Source of the DNA: Littorina saxatilis
Lineage: Eukaryota; Mollusca; Gastropoda; Littorinimorpha; Littorinidae
Assembly (NCBI RefSeq): GCF_037325665.1
Contig: NC_090260.1
Location: forward strand, 48,992,967-49,056,966
Reading direction: 5' to 3'
DNA: 64,000 bases
The translations under genes were made by a program, and so were the position numbers. Positions 38,496 to 48,946 of this stretch are shown here, one piece after another. The notes beneath the pieces were generated by a model, which ran no database searches, was not told where the DNA came from, and saw only the letters and a list, made by a program, of their open reading frames with translations. Every line of letters starts with the position of its first letter. Within the stretch, counting starts at the first letter, position 1.

Positions 38496-40027
38496 GTGAG
38501 GTAGATGAGTGCAGCTTTCTGTATTACTTACATCATTGTTTAGTAAAAGAAATCACTCTTACAGTCTTAGTTATTGTGTTAACAGGTGTATAGCAATTGT
38601 CCACGGTTGAAATCTACACTCGAGAGGTAAATCATATCGATCTTATTTGTCAGGGAAGAGTTAATGACTCGAGCAACTCCCATCTGTTCTACTTACAGTT
38701 ACCGTTACAGTGCACGCAATGGGCGTTAGGTTATGTCTCGTTGTGACACTGACAGGTATTCACTGGGTAGGGGCATTCTTTCTGTATTGGGTCTCTACTG
38801 AGAGCCTGACGTAGACCGGTGAAATGATCAAGCTGTGATGTGACTGCAAGGTAGATAATGCGCCTATTGTGACCGGGGAAAATGACAGTTGACATATTGC
38901 TTAGTTTTACCTGCCAGTCTGTGCAGTTTTTCTATGTGATGTAGATGATCGAATAAGGAAGGGTTCTGGAAAATTGACAGCAACAGCTATTGTTAGTCAC
39001 TTTAGTCTCCGGAACCCAATAAAAGTGTTCAATGAAAAAGTGATTTTCTTCCTCAAAATGCATGTGGAATCATGAGAGAAAGCTTTGTTAACCCCAGCAC
39101 TAGCGTGCAATGTGTTGTCAAGGGGGAAACTAAATTTAACTTTATTTGAGCGGTGAGAAAATTTAAAAAAAATTGACCTTGCTTGCAAATGTTACAATGT
39201 TCTCTGGGTCTTAACATACTGAAATAAGGAATTAGACTTAAACATTAAGATAGAGGAAGACTTGAAAAAGACAGAAGAGGAAGACTTAAAAACGACAAGA
39301 AGATCTGAAAACCAGAGCAAGACTTGAGATAGAGGAAGACTTGAAAAAGACTGAGGATTTTTAGCTTCAAGAGATAGAGGATAGACTTGAAAAGACAGCT
39401 TGAGGATTTTTAACTTGAAGAGGAAGAAATAAAATAGAGAGAGGGGAGGACATAACGGGGACAGAAGAGGCTTTGTTTTGTGAATGTTGTTGGTGGATTA
39501 CGCAAGGTGTGTGGGCTAGTGGATGTGGAGGGCGACTTGTGGAGATTGCATTGTGATTACCTCAGAGGCCTAGCCTTTGTGCAGTGTTGTTACACAGGGC
39601 TGAAGGGAGGGAGAGAGAGAAGTTGTAATCACAGGAGGGGCAGGTAAAGCTGGCAGGTAGAACAGGCAGGTGTGTCAACACAGGTAAATTGGCCATTCAG
39701 GGCTGAGTCTTGCTCTTAATCGACATAGTACTATCGGTGTTAAAGGTACCTCCCTCATTTTAATAACAGTAGCCACCACAGGTCTCACTTTTAAAGCTTT
39801 TAGTATGAAATAAGTCTCAGCATCTTTTTATTTAGAAACATACTAAAAATCAAAATTCTGTGCAGTGAGAATTTTTTTCGGAATTGATTTATAGGATAGA
39901 TGTAGGTGCATCCTGACACAATTAATTTCACACAAAAATTACCCAATCAATTGCTGTTGATTTTTGTCAATTTGAAAGAATCACTCTGAACAAAGTTTTA
40001 AGCTTGAGTTGACAGATCTGTGGTAGT
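38496..40027. other. Intron, no gene seen
   Basis: No splice-bounded exon recognised. At 39240-39440 there is an imperfect purine-rich repeat (GAGGAAGACTTGAAAAAGAC). Confidence 0.5.
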
Positions 40028-40415
40028 GACGGGCGCAGTGGCGTTGTGGTAAGACGTCGGCCTTTCAATCGGGAGGTCGTGAGTTCGAATCCCGGTTGCT
40101 GCAGCCGCCTGGTGGGTTAAGAGTGGAGATTTTTCCCATCTCCCAGGTCAACTGATGTGCAGACCTGCTAGTGACTTATCCCCCTTCGTGTGTATACACG
40201 CAAGCACAAGACCAAGTGCGCACGGAAAAGATCCTGTAATCCATGTCAGAGTTCGGTGGGTTATAGAAACACAAAAATACCCAGCATGCCTCCCCCGAAA
40301 TCGGCGTATGCTGCCTGAAAGGCGGGGTAAAAACTGTCAAACACGTAAAAATCCACTCGTGCTAAAAACATGAGTGAACATGAGAGTCTAAGCCCATGAA
40401 CGAAGAAGAAGAAGA
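40028..40415 (+). repeat. tRNA-headed SINE, full length
   Basis: Head GACGGGCGCAGTGGCGTTGT with B box GAGTTCGAATCCCGG; body GCCTGGTGGGTTAAGAGTGG ... GATCCTGTAATCCATGTCAG; tail (GAA)n at 40400-40415. Plus strand. Confidence 0.85.
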
Positions 40416-40894
40416 AGGTCTGTGGAAGTGAACAGCTAGGATTCTTTCGCGAGAAGGAAATTGTACCTTTAACATCTGTGTTTGAATTCAATCACATATT
40501 CTTACCTCAACTCACATAAATGGCATTAACTTCAGTTCATTGCTAAGATATTGAAGTAGTACTCGACCCTGGTAAGGGGGGAAGTAACTCCCTAAGAAAA
40601 ACAATCCGTAGTCAAGGACGGGAGTCACCTCCCCTACCGGTAACCCGCACATGCGCGGACCTGCTACCGGCCTTCATTCCACCCACTTCAACACTACTGC
40701 ACAGACGTGTTGTTGTACTCCGGCATATTTTTTGCCTTGGCCTTCGTGGAAGGCCATTTGACCCTGGTTTTTGCGTTGCTATCTTTAGGTAAGATCGTTT
40801 CAATCTCTTCGCTGCTTTCGTTCGAGTATTTTCGTTCGTTTGAGTATTTTCGCTGTTGTAATTCATCTCCACGTGCGCGTGTTCGATATTGCAA

Positions 40895-43153
40895 ATGGCG
40901 GACAAAAACTCAAAAAGCAAGGGCAAACTTGTTTCCCTACTCTCTTCACCGGGAAAAGAGAAGGATAAAGACAAGCCCAAGTCTAAATCAAAGGCGCGTG
41001 CCTCTGTGTCTTCTTCACAGCCTACTTCTTTAATTCTGGTCACTGACCCGGCGACTAAGAAGACAGAACGGGTGTCGCTCAACTCTACGTCACCGTCACC
41101 GGTTTTCCCTACGCGGGAACGTTCTACTTCTCCTCTCTCGCGCTCGCAGACGCCACGGTCTAGCGAGTCCGTGTCGCGGGAAGAAATTCTGGCTATGTTT
41201 GCAACTCTGAAACATGATCTAGTTGCCTTGCATTCGGCTGAAAGGCCTGTCGCTCCCCTCCCGCCTGGCGTGGGGGGGGTGGCTTCTCTTTCTAGGCTGC
41301 GGCCGTCCGCGACGATCACGTCGGCTGATCTCGGGCCGGATTTTTCTGGTTCGGTCGCGGATTCCCCTGCCTTTTCAGGGGGGTTCGCGTCCTTAGCGCC
41401 GCCCGGTTCCAGCGCTTCGGCGTTGGGCGGCGTTTGTGGGAGTCCCCATCTTTTTGGGGGCTCACACTTGCCTGCGGGCCCGGGTTACGCTCTGGCGTCG
41501 CCGGGTTCGCAGACGGCTCCTCCCCGGCAGTACACCGTCCATCACGTGGCGGGTGCGCTAGGGAGCGGCGTAGCGCGCCAGCCTGCCCCCCTGGGATCAG
41601 TTTCGGCTGTCCCGGCCTCTGGGGGGCAGGCAGCAGCGTCTTGTTTGCCCAGCTCTGGCCTACAAGATTCTGTCGGCGGTCATCGACCTGTAGCTCTTGG
41701 TTCGGCTGCCGCCGTTCCTGGTTGGAGTTCGCAGGGGGTAGGCTCCTCTGGTTGCCCCTCGGGGCTTCCGGTCGGGCCTGCCCGCGGATTGTCGTCCTCG
41801 ACTTCCGGTTGTGCTGTGGCAGGCACTTCCGGTGGAGGACAGCGGGCTAGTGGTTCCGGTGGCAGTGTCCCTGCTATCCCGTCCCTGGTTACGCATCGAC
41901 TTCCGGCCCCGACTTCCGGTTCCGCCGCGGCGGTTCCGGTTGTCGGCGGTGCTGTTGGTGGACAGTTTGCGGCGCTTCCGTCTATTGTTCAACCGACTCT
42001 AGCCACTTCCGCTTCCGTGGACGGGTGGGTTTCCGGTTTGCCGGACCCTCCTTCTGATGGAGATCAGGAAGGTTTTGGAGAGGAACAGGAAGGGGATGAG
42101 GATTGCTCTGAATCTGCTACCCCCTTACGGATTCCCAATAAACTGGGCCCTACTCTGGAGTTGGCTGCGGAGATAACCTCACGGTATTTCCCTGAGGGTG
42201 TCTCCGCAGATTCTACTGTGGTCGCACCCCCTCCTTCTGCTTTGGCAGATTTTGCGGGCGCGGGGGACACGAAGGTGAAGTTCCGGTTCATGGAATCTCC
42301 TTCCGTCCCTTTTGTGATGGCTCAGGTGTTGGCGGACGCTAACACACCCTACCCTCTCCTGGCTGCTCATGGGGAAGCCCCCCCGTCTGCTCAGCCTTGG
42401 TTAGCCTCGGCTCAGGCAGGCGGCGGCCTCCCAGCTAATTCAAGAAGATCGCGGCTGCCTAGCAGGCCACATTCTCTTCTCTCCTCGTTTTCACTGCCCA
42501 CAGCTCCACTTCCGGTGACTCCGGAACTGGCTCGCTTACGGCAGGACGGTTATAGCCGAGATAGGACTGCCGTGTGTACGGAACAGAGTCTACTCGGGCT
42601 GGAGGAGAGCGGGCGTTCTTCCCTCGAACTGACCTCTTTAGCGGAAACGCTCATCCGGTCTCTCACGAGAGCCATCGCTTCGTCCATCGAACCTTTTAGG
42701 TTCCGTGACGATGCCATTGAGGCTGACGCTGCCATGCTCTTGGCGGCCCTCGCGAAGGTCACTGACAGTCAGATGACTCTTGCTGCTCGGCTCTACTCTC
42801 AGGTTGTGTTTTGGAGGCGCGAGGCTTTTCTTAACGGCTCACGCCTGACGGATAAGGCCACCATAGACTCTTTGAGAGTCTCTCCCTTCTCAGAGGGTGC
42901 GTTGCTGGGATCACGCTCTTTGGATGCCCTCCGGCAGCAAACGGAGGAGGCTCGTGACCATCATGTGGTGCAACTGACGGAACTCGCTCTTAAGCAGCAC
43001 GGTAACAAACCACGGAGTTCTGCACCAGCTGCAGGCAAGTCCTCGGGGCAGAAGTCGTCTCAGGCAGGTAGGGGTGGTTCACGTTCCCGCCCTTACCAGC
43101 GTAAACCTTCCTTTGGGAAGCGGGGGTCTGGGCGCAAGCCCAACCCCCAATGA
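40895..43153 (+). CDS. DIRS ORF1 (gag-like), second element
   Basis: 752 residues from ATG at 40895 (CAAATGGCGG). Basic Ser/Lys-rich start (DKNSKSKGKLVSLLSSPGKE), then a long Ser/Gly/Ala/Val/Pro low-complexity stretch (about residues 130-390) rich in CTTCCGG codon runs, then the conserved region FRFMESPSVPFVMAQV ... LPVTPELARLRQDGYSRDR, and a Gly/Arg/Ser-rich end (RGGSRSRPYQRKPSFGKRGS). It ends in the same ATGA overlap with the recombinase frame as in the first element. Confidence 0.85.
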   Translation: MADKNSKSKGKLVSLLSSPGKEKDKDKPKSKSKARASVSSSQPTSLILVTDPATKKTERVSLNSTSPSPVFPTRERSTSPLSRSQTPRSSESVSREEILAMFATLKHDLVALHSAERPVAPLPPGVGGVASLSRLRPSATITSADLGPDFSGSVADSPAFSGGFASLAPPGSSASALGGVCGSPHLFGGSHLPAGPGYALASPGSQTAPPRQYTVHHVAGALGSGVARQPAPLGSVSAVPASGGQAAASCLPSSGLQDSVGGHRPVALGSAAAVPGWSSQGVGSSGCPSGLPVGPARGLSSSTSGCAVAGTSGGGQRASGSGGSVPAIPSLVTHRLPAPTSGSAAAVPVVGGAVGGQFAALPSIVQPTLATSASVDGWVSGLPDPPSDGDQEGFGEEQEGDEDCSESATPLRIPNKLGPTLELAAEITSRYFPEGVSADSTVVAPPPSALADFAGAGDTKVKFRFMESPSVPFVMAQVLADANTPYPLLAAHGEAPPSAQPWLASAQAGGGLPANSRRSRLPSRPHSLLSSFSLPTAPLPVTPELARLRQDGYSRDRTAVCTEQSLLGLEESGRSSLELTSLAETLIRSLTRAIASSIEPFRFRDDAIEADAAMLLAALAKVTDSQMTLAARLYSQVVFWRREAFLNGSRLTDKATIDSLRVSPFSEGALLGSRSLDALRQQTEEARDHHVVQLTELALKQHGNKPRSSAPAAGKSSGQKSSQAGRGGSRSRPYQRKPSFGKRGSGRKPNPQ

Positions 43154-46146
43154 GACCCCCCCGATCCAGTCACCCCCCCAGCCTCTACCCTTTTGGTAGC
43201 AGGCGGCCTCTCCCGGGCCCTTCCAGCTTGGCTGTCTCGGACAAGCAGCCTATGGATCATGGGGGTGATTCGATCGGGGTTCCGCCTTCCTTGGCAGGAA
43301 GGCAAGGCCCCTTTGTCCAGAGCGCCGGCCAACTTCCGGTTTCCGGCCAGCCCCGACGCTCGGGAGGCAATTCAGGCAGAAATCCTTCTCTTGCTGCAGA
43401 AGCAGGCTATAGAGGAGGTTCTCGACCACTCCTCCTTGGGTTTTTACGGAAGAATCTTCGTTGTCCCCAAGGCTTCCGGGGGGTGGCGGCCAGTCTTGGA
43501 CCTCTCTCCACTGAACCGCTTTTTGCGCAAAATTCGGTTCACCATGGAAACGCCGGCGACCGTCAGGGAGGCGCTTCGCCCGGGCGACTGGGTGACGTCC
43601 GTCGACCTGACGGACGCCTACTTCCACATCCTCATGCACGAGGCGGACCGGAAGTGGTTGCGTTTTCTGTGGGGGGACCGAATCTTCCAGTTTCGGGCCC
43701 TACCCTTCGGGCTGTCACTTGCTCCCTGGGCGTTCACCATGGTGGTGCGCCAGCTTTGTGCCCTTGTTCGGCAGCACGGGGTTCGGCTCAGGGCATACTT
43801 GGACGACTGGCTGATCCTTCATCAGCGGGAAGCGCTATGCCTTCAGCATACCCAGTTTGTCCTTGCCCAGGCTCAGGATCTCGGCTTCCAAGTCAACCAC
43901 ACCAAGTCCGAGTTGACTCCGTCGCAGACCTTTACTTACCTCGGCATGGTTTTCGATTCACGGGAGTGGACAGTTCGTCCCACTCAACGCCGGGTGGACA
44001 AACTGCAAGCTCTCCTGTCTTCCCTTTTAGGGCTTCAGTCAGCTCCAGCCCGGACGCTTGCGTCTGTACAGGGCCAGATGGAGTCCATGTCGTCCCTTAT
44101 TCCGCTAGGCAGATCCCACAAGCGCCCGTTTCAGGCGGCTCTCAGTTCAGTCTGGAATCCGACTTCACAAGGCTGGGACGTTTTGGTTCCTCTCGGGGTC
44201 TGGTTTCAGCAGACCACGCTTCAGTGGATGAACACCCCTTGGCTTCTGCAGGGAGTGCCCATAGCGCTTCCTCCTCCCTCCACGCATCTCTTTTCGGACG
44301 CGTCTCAGAAGGGTTGGGGGGCTCATGTAGACACACACACGACGTCCGGTCGGTGGTCACAAGAGCAGCGGCTTTGGCACATCAATCGCCTCGAGCTCGA
44401 GGCGGTCTTTCTGGGGCTTCAGCATTTTCTCTCCGCCCTCCAGGGCACCCATGTGTTGATTCATACCGACAACACGACAGTCGCTGCCTACCTCAACAAA
44501 CAGGGCGGTTCCCGATCTCAACTGTTGTCCAGCCGAGCATGCGAGATCCTTTCTTGGTGCGCTCGCCATCAGATTCTGGTCTCGGCTCGCTACCTGCCCG
44601 GCTGCCTGAACGTCCTGGCCGACGCCCTCAGCCGGTCCTCTCAGATCCTCCACACAGAGTGGACCATCACGCATCAGGCGCTCCTCCGCCTTTGGGCGCA
44701 GGTAGAGCGACCGATGGTCGACCTCTTCGCCACGAGGTTTTCGCGTCGCCTTCCGATCTTTGTTTCCCCGTTTCCGGACCCGGAAGCGTGGAAGATCGAC
44801 GCGATGACGATAAGCTGGACAGGGCTAGTGGCTTACGCCTTCCCTCCCACTCCACTCATCGGAAGGGTCCTGCGAAAAGCCGACTTAGAGCGGCCTCGTC
44901 TTCTTCTCGTGGCACCGCGCTGGCCCAGTCAGCATTGGTTCCCGGACCTCCTGCGGCTCGCCAGCGGCCCGCCAATTCCGCTCAGCCTTCGGCGAGGGGA
45001 GCTTCTACAGCCCAGGACGGGCATTCTTCACGATCGCCCCGAGTTCCTGGATCTTCACGCCTGGCGACTGTTCGGCGATCACTGAAGCGCTCAGGCGCCT
45101 CAGACCTTACTCTGGACTTAGTCCAGAAGGCTCACAGGCGTTCCACCTCCTCCGTTTATTCGTCGCACTGGCTGGCTTGGACTCGATGGTGTGCGGCCAA
45201 CAATGTTGTCCCGGTTGCCCCGCGATCAATGCAGGTCGCAAACCACTTGGCATGGCTCTCCGCTCAGGGACGCGCCGCGTCCACTTTGCGCGTTCGCCGC
45301 TCAGCCATCTCAGTTACTCTTAAGCAACTTGGTCGCTCCATCTCCCTCGGGGGAGTCATCGCGAGTGTGCTAAAGGGCGCGGCCCTCAGTTCTGCAACGG
45401 AGAGAACTTCTGTCCCGGCTTGGGACGTTCTGCTAGTACTCGAATTTCTCCGTTCTAGTGCTTTCGAACCTTTACAAGACGCTAGTCTTTCTGACCTTAC
45501 GCGCAAAACTCTCATGCTCATACTGCTCGCTTCCGCGCGAAGGGGCAGCGAGATCCACGGCCTCTCAGGTTTAGACCGTGATATCACTTTTGAAAGAGAC
45601 GGCTCGGTTTCACTGCGTTTCCGTCCCGATTTTCTCGCCAAAAATCAAAAACCGGACCAACTTTCACCGATCATTTCCATTCGGCCTCTTCGGGACATTT
45701 TAGCCCCCGGCGATCCGGATCTTTCTAACTGTCCGGTACGTGCGCTTAAGGCTTACTTGTTGCGTACCGCTCCGATTCGAGCATCAGCTCAGAAGTTGTT
45801 GTTTATTTCGATTAATACAGCTCGAAATAAAGACATTGCAAAAACCACGCTTACCAGATGGTCTTCCACACTTATAAGGCATGCCTATCAGTGGTGGCAG
45901 ACACAAGGGGGGGGGCAGTCAGTCCTTCCTCTTCGATCACCTCGGACTCACGAGGCTCGAGCGTGGGCAACTTCCTTAGCTGTCCTCAAGTCTGGTAGGA
46001 TGTCAGACGTCCTCAAAGCTGCATACTGGACGTCTCAAGATGTCTTCCTCAGCTACTACCTCCGGGACATTGCCAGCACTCACCCGGACGGTACCAACTG
46101 CCTCCCAGCCATGGTTGCCGCAGGCCAGATACTTCCAAGAGTTTAA
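43150..46146 (+). CDS. DIRS tyrosine recombinase frame, second element
   Basis: 998 codons, one more than in the first element. The recombinase part (last about 360 residues) starts near LKRSGASDLTLDLVQKAHRR and carries LLASARRGSEIHGLSG (Arg), PRTHEARAWATSLAV (His, Arg) and SYYLRDIAS (Tyr). The first 620 codons overlap the RT/RNase H frame and have no domain I recognise, yet stay open in both elements. Confidence 0.87.
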   Translation: MRPPRSSHPPSLYPFGSRRPLPGPSSLAVSDKQPMDHGGDSIGVPPSLAGRQGPFVQSAGQLPVSGQPRRSGGNSGRNPSLAAEAGYRGGSRPLLLGFLRKNLRCPQGFRGVAASLGPLSTEPLFAQNSVHHGNAGDRQGGASPGRLGDVRRPDGRLLPHPHARGGPEVVAFSVGGPNLPVSGPTLRAVTCSLGVHHGGAPALCPCSAARGSAQGILGRLADPSSAGSAMPSAYPVCPCPGSGSRLPSQPHQVRVDSVADLYLPRHGFRFTGVDSSSHSTPGGQTASSPVFPFRASVSSSPDACVCTGPDGVHVVPYSARQIPQAPVSGGSQFSLESDFTRLGRFGSSRGLVSADHASVDEHPLASAGSAHSASSSLHASLFGRVSEGLGGSCRHTHDVRSVVTRAAALAHQSPRARGGLSGASAFSLRPPGHPCVDSYRQHDSRCLPQQTGRFPISTVVQPSMRDPFLVRSPSDSGLGSLPARLPERPGRRPQPVLSDPPHRVDHHASGAPPPLGAGRATDGRPLRHEVFASPSDLCFPVSGPGSVEDRRDDDKLDRASGLRLPSHSTHRKGPAKSRLRAASSSSRGTALAQSALVPGPPAARQRPANSAQPSARGASTAQDGHSSRSPRVPGSSRLATVRRSLKRSGASDLTLDLVQKAHRRSTSSVYSSHWLAWTRWCAANNVVPVAPRSMQVANHLAWLSAQGRAASTLRVRRSAISVTLKQLGRSISLGGVIASVLKGAALSSATERTSVPAWDVLLVLEFLRSSAFEPLQDASLSDLTRKTLMLILLASARRGSEIHGLSGLDRDITFERDGSVSLRFRPDFLAKNQKPDQLSPIISIRPLRDILAPGDPDLSNCPVRALKAYLLRTAPIRASAQKLLFISINTARNKDIAKTTLTRWSSTLIRHAYQWWQTQGGGQSVLPLRSPRTHEARAWATSLAVLKSGRMSDVLKAAYWTSQDVFLSYYLRDIASTHPDGTNCLPAMVAAGQILPRV
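43154..45085 (+). CDS. DIRS reverse transcriptase / RNase H frame, second element
   Basis: RT motifs FVVPKASGGWRPVLDLSPLN, SVDLTDAYFHILMH, FRALPFGLSLAPW, YLDDW and FTYLGMVFDS; RNase H motifs FSDASQKGWGAH, LELEAVFLGL, HTDNTTVAAYLN and LNVLADALSR; then the conserved post-RNase H tail with DLFATRFSRRLPIFVSPFPD and YAFPPTPLIGRV. The first ATG of the frame is at 43259. Confidence 0.9.
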   Translation, partial: DPPDPVTPPASTLLVAGGLSRALPAWLSRTSSLWIMGVIRSGFRLPWQEGKAPLSRAPANFRFPASPDAREAIQAEILLLLQKQAIEEVLDHSSLGFYGRIFVVPKASGGWRPVLDLSPLNRFLRKIRFTMETPATVREALRPGDWVTSVDLTDAYFHILMHEADRKWLRFLWGDRIFQFRALPFGLSLAPWAFTMVVRQLCALVRQHGVRLRAYLDDWLILHQREALCLQHTQFVLAQAQDLGFQVNHTKSELTPSQTFTYLGMVFDSREWTVRPTQRRVDKLQALLSSLLGLQSAPARTLASVQGQMESMSSLIPLGRSHKRPFQAALSSVWNPTSQGWDVLVPLGVWFQQTTLQWMNTPWLLQGVPIALPPPSTHLFSDASQKGWGAHVDTHTTSGRWSQEQRLWHINRLELEAVFLGLQHFLSALQGTHVLIHTDNTTVAAYLNKQGGSRSQLLSSRACEILSWCARHQILVSARYLPGCLNVLADALSRSSQILHTEWTITHQALLRLWAQVERPMVDLFATRFSRRLPIFVSPFPDPEAWKIDAMTISWTGLVAYAFPPTPLIGRVLRKADLERPRLLLVAPRWPSQHWFPDLLRLASGPPIPLSLRRGELLQPRTGILHDRPEFLDLHAWRLFGDH

Positions 46147-46180
46147 TGTGAGTATCCCACCGCCTTTATGTGCAATCTGC

Positions 46181-46272
46181 CATTTATGTGAGTTGAGGTA
46201 AGAATATGTGATTGAATCGAAAATTTCAAAACTAAATTTTCATTTAATTAATATACTTACTCAACTCACATC
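46181..46272 (+). repeat. Internal complementary region, second DIRS element
   Basis: TGCCATTTATGTGAGTTGAG GTAAGAATATGTGATTGAAT is the complement of the left end; AAAACTAAATTTTCATTTAA TTAATATACTTACTCAAC is the complement of the right end. Confidence 0.87.
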
Positions 46273-46553
46273 GTTTATACCCTCCCATCCATCCCCGCTA
46301 ACATTATATGTGTTACAGGTGTGTGTTTCCGTGGGGGAATGAAGGCCGGTAGCAGGTCCGCGCATGTGCGGGTTACCGGTAGGGGAGGTGACTCCCGTCC
46401 TTGACTACGGATTGTTTTTCTTAGGGAGTTACTTCCCCCCTTACCAGGGTCGAGTACTACTTCAATATCTTAGCAATGAACTGAAGTTAATGCCATTTAT
46501 GTGAGTTGAGTAAGTATATTAATTAAATGAAAATTTAGTTTTGAAATTTTCGA

Positions 46554-47150
46554 ATATTGAGCACACTTGGCAGTTATATATAAACAACACTTACTCAGGA
46601 CATGTATACATTTTCTGGCATTTGTTCGGGTAAATTATAAATTGAAACTGCCATTGGTCTTTTAAGGCCTAAAAAAACGAATCCTATACACACCCCTATA
46701 CCGGGGGTGTAAAAAATAGGTGTGGTTACGGTAACCCGACCTACCCTATTTTTAGGGGCCGACCCTATAACTTTTTATTACATTTGTCAACAAAAAAACA
46801 ACAACAAGAAAACGGGTGCAGAAAATGCAATGAAAGCGAAAGCGCCCGAGTCGCACAATTATTTCCCTGTAGTAGGTTTAATTTGTACACATTAGAAAAA
46901 AAAAGTAAAAAAAAAAAAAAGTGATTGCCTACCTTCCTACCCTATTTTTTTGTTTGGCCTAAAGCACTGATTAGGTCAGACTTGTTAGAATGTAAATGAC
47001 TCAGCTTCCCAGCTTCACTGCTATTCTCGACCTGCTTCAGAGTAAGAGGCTTTATAGCTTTGTAAGGACCTTCACTCAGGATTCCTTTTATTACAGGCCC
47101 AATAAATCTTTTATCATGGGCTGCGATGGTGCAGTGTGATATCAAGTGGT
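46554..47150. other. Intron with 'ACCCGACC' and 'ATACCGGGGGTGTA' repeat parts
   Basis: 46665-46970 holds the 'ACCCGACCTACCCTATTTTT' family. At 46678-46711 is CGAATCCTATACACACCCCT ATACCGGGGGTGTA, a partly palindromic block that recurs exactly at about 50598-50631. No gene seen. Confidence 0.6.
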
Positions 47151-47318
47151 GCAGTGGAACCCCCCTTTTAACTCACCCCCCCCCCCCCCATTTTAAGACT
47201 CCCTGTTTACAACCTCTGTAAATTTACCCCTGTTTTAAGACTCCCTCCTTTTTAAGAACTGATTTTCTCAGATTTGTTGACGTCTTAGAAGTAGGCTCAG
47301 AAGTCGGGTTCCGCTGTA
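47150..47318. repeat. 'AACCCCCCTTTTAAGACC' dispersed repeat, both halves
   Basis: CAGTGGAACCCCCCTTTTAA ... TTAAGACTCCCTGTTTACAA ... TTTTTAAGAACTGATTTTCT ... GGGTTCCGCTGT. The two ends are complementary. Confidence 0.7.
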
Positions 47319-47559
47319 TGTCCACCCTGGTGGGAATTATGTGCAGGTATCTTGGAGTGGAGTTTACAGCCTCTCAATAGCATCTCAATAGCACGCAATT
47401 TTCTTTACACTTCCCTGCAGTGTTTGAAGTGTATAGAGATTTTACTACATGTGTACCAAGTTGTGACTGGACCCGAGAAGTACTGAAAGCTTGACAGGAA
47501 TAACACTGTCTCAGCAAAGTGATCAGCGAGCTAGAAAAGACAGTAATAAGTCAGCTTCA

Positions 47560-47824
47560 CTCCACTTTCGTTGGGTAGGCATGCTGGGTATTTTCGTGTT
47601 TCAATAACCCACCGAACTCCGACATGGATCTTTTCCGTGAGCACTTGGTCTTGTGCTTGCGTGTACACACGAAGGGGGTTACTAGCAGGTCTGCACATAA
47701 GTTGACCTGGGAGATCGGAAAAATCTCCACTCTTAACCCACCAGGCAGCAGCAACCAGGATTCGAACTCACGACCTCCCGATTAGGAGGCCAATGTCTTA
47801 CCACCACGCCACTGCGCCCGTCTG
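47560..47824 (-). repeat. tRNA-headed SINE, shortened
   Basis: Minus strand; head GACGGGCGCAGTGGCGTGGT near 47824 and B box GAGTTCGAATCCTGG; body as in 40028-40415 but 3' truncated near 47565. Confidence 0.8.
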
Positions 47825-48624
47825 TAATACCAAGATATAACGCTATAATTATTCATACACATCAGAGCATATGAAAAAGAGCGTATCAGATTCAGTGCAA
47901 CTTTTTTTAGTTCTAATTAAACTGATCGCTTGGTATTGGGTATAATCTCTTGTGAGTGCAGTGTGGATTTTCAGTTCAGATTACTTCCATTGTGTGCAGA
48001 TGGTAAATTCATGCTTGAGATTGGTACAGTGTAATGCGAAGCCAGACCTGGAAATAGAATAAATACGGGGATAATGATACCATATATTTATTTTCAACGC
48101 AAATAATGATGACCTCAAAGTAAAATATATGATTTAAATACCAGTAATAACAGGTCTATACTAATGTTCTAGGTAAATAGCAGTTATTATGGATTTGTGT
48201 GAGCATGGAAGAGTCCAAGGCAAGCAATATGTTTGTGAAAGGGTATATTATATATTATAAGTGGCAATACAGTCGATGTCAGTACAAAATTTAATCATTC
48301 ACTAATTGGTGGGGCCGTGACCTGAGGTCAGAAAGTTTTGTATTCAAAGTAATTAATCTTTGCCCTCGGGGTCTTGAAGCAAAATCAGAATGGATATGCT
48401 AATTGCAATGTTAATGAGCTTTTTAAGGTGTACATAACATGACACGGCATACAGAGTCGCAGTGCTACTAATAGCTGAGTAAGGTCATTCATGAGGGAGC
48501 ATGGAGTGTACTCGGATAAAAGTAAAAGGATATTATAATTGTATAACACTGTGTTAGGGAAGAGGGGATAGTACACCGGTACTACTAACTGTAGCAAAAT
48601 TGAACATCTGGGAGTGAGAAGCAA
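47825..48624. other. Intron, no gene seen
   Basis: AT-rich; no repeat family recognised. Confidence 0.5.
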
Positions 48625-48946
48625 TATAAATTTGCACTGGATGATCATCAGCTAAATGTTGTGAGAAAGTCTGAGTGTGCATGACTGCAGTGTGTCCGCG
48701 TGTATCAAGAGGTGGAGATATTTAGTCACATAAAAAAAGTGTGTGTGTCTATTGTGTGAATCATTCGCAGTGGATTCTTGACTTGCAGCAGAACTTTCCG
48801 ATGTTCTTCTGGAATTTACAGGGGTTAAAACACAAACACCTGACACTGTGTTAATGCATTAGAAATGCCTGAGTTTAGGAACCTGAGATTTGTGTTCAAA
48901 TCAGAATCAGTTTAAATTTTACTTTGATTCCTGTGGCGCAGTCAAC
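48625..48946 (+). promoter_or_regulatory. Possible promoter and 5' leader of the alternative Myo5 exon
   Basis: A TATAAA (48625-48630) lies 317 bp upstream of the candidate start ATG. The leader would hold short upstream ATGs. A pyrimidine-leaning stretch ending GTGGCGCAG (to 48941) could instead be a splice acceptor, in which case the true first exon would be further upstream and non-coding. An acceptor at 48941 would put the frame out of phase with exon F, so inclusion as an internal exon after F is unlikely. Confidence 0.3.

Larger units (their letters stand above)
40486..46553 (+). mobile_element. Second DIRS-like retrotransposon, looks whole
   Basis: About 6.07 kb, same layout and clearly related to the element at 14111 but well diverged in protein sequence. 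Inverted terminal repeats lie at about 40501-40680 and 46350-46525 (starts CTTACCTCAACTCACATAAA; contains CCGCACATGCGCGG) and differ at very few places, so the insertion is young. ORF1, RT/RNase H and recombinase frames are all open. The internal complementary region is at about 46181-46272. It lies in the Myo5 F-G intron in the sense orientation. Confidence 0.93.

Noticed and set aside
48890-48946. An earlier start (TTG at 48890) for the alternative Myo5 exon
   Set aside because: TTG is not a usual start in animals; the first ATG in frame is at 48947.
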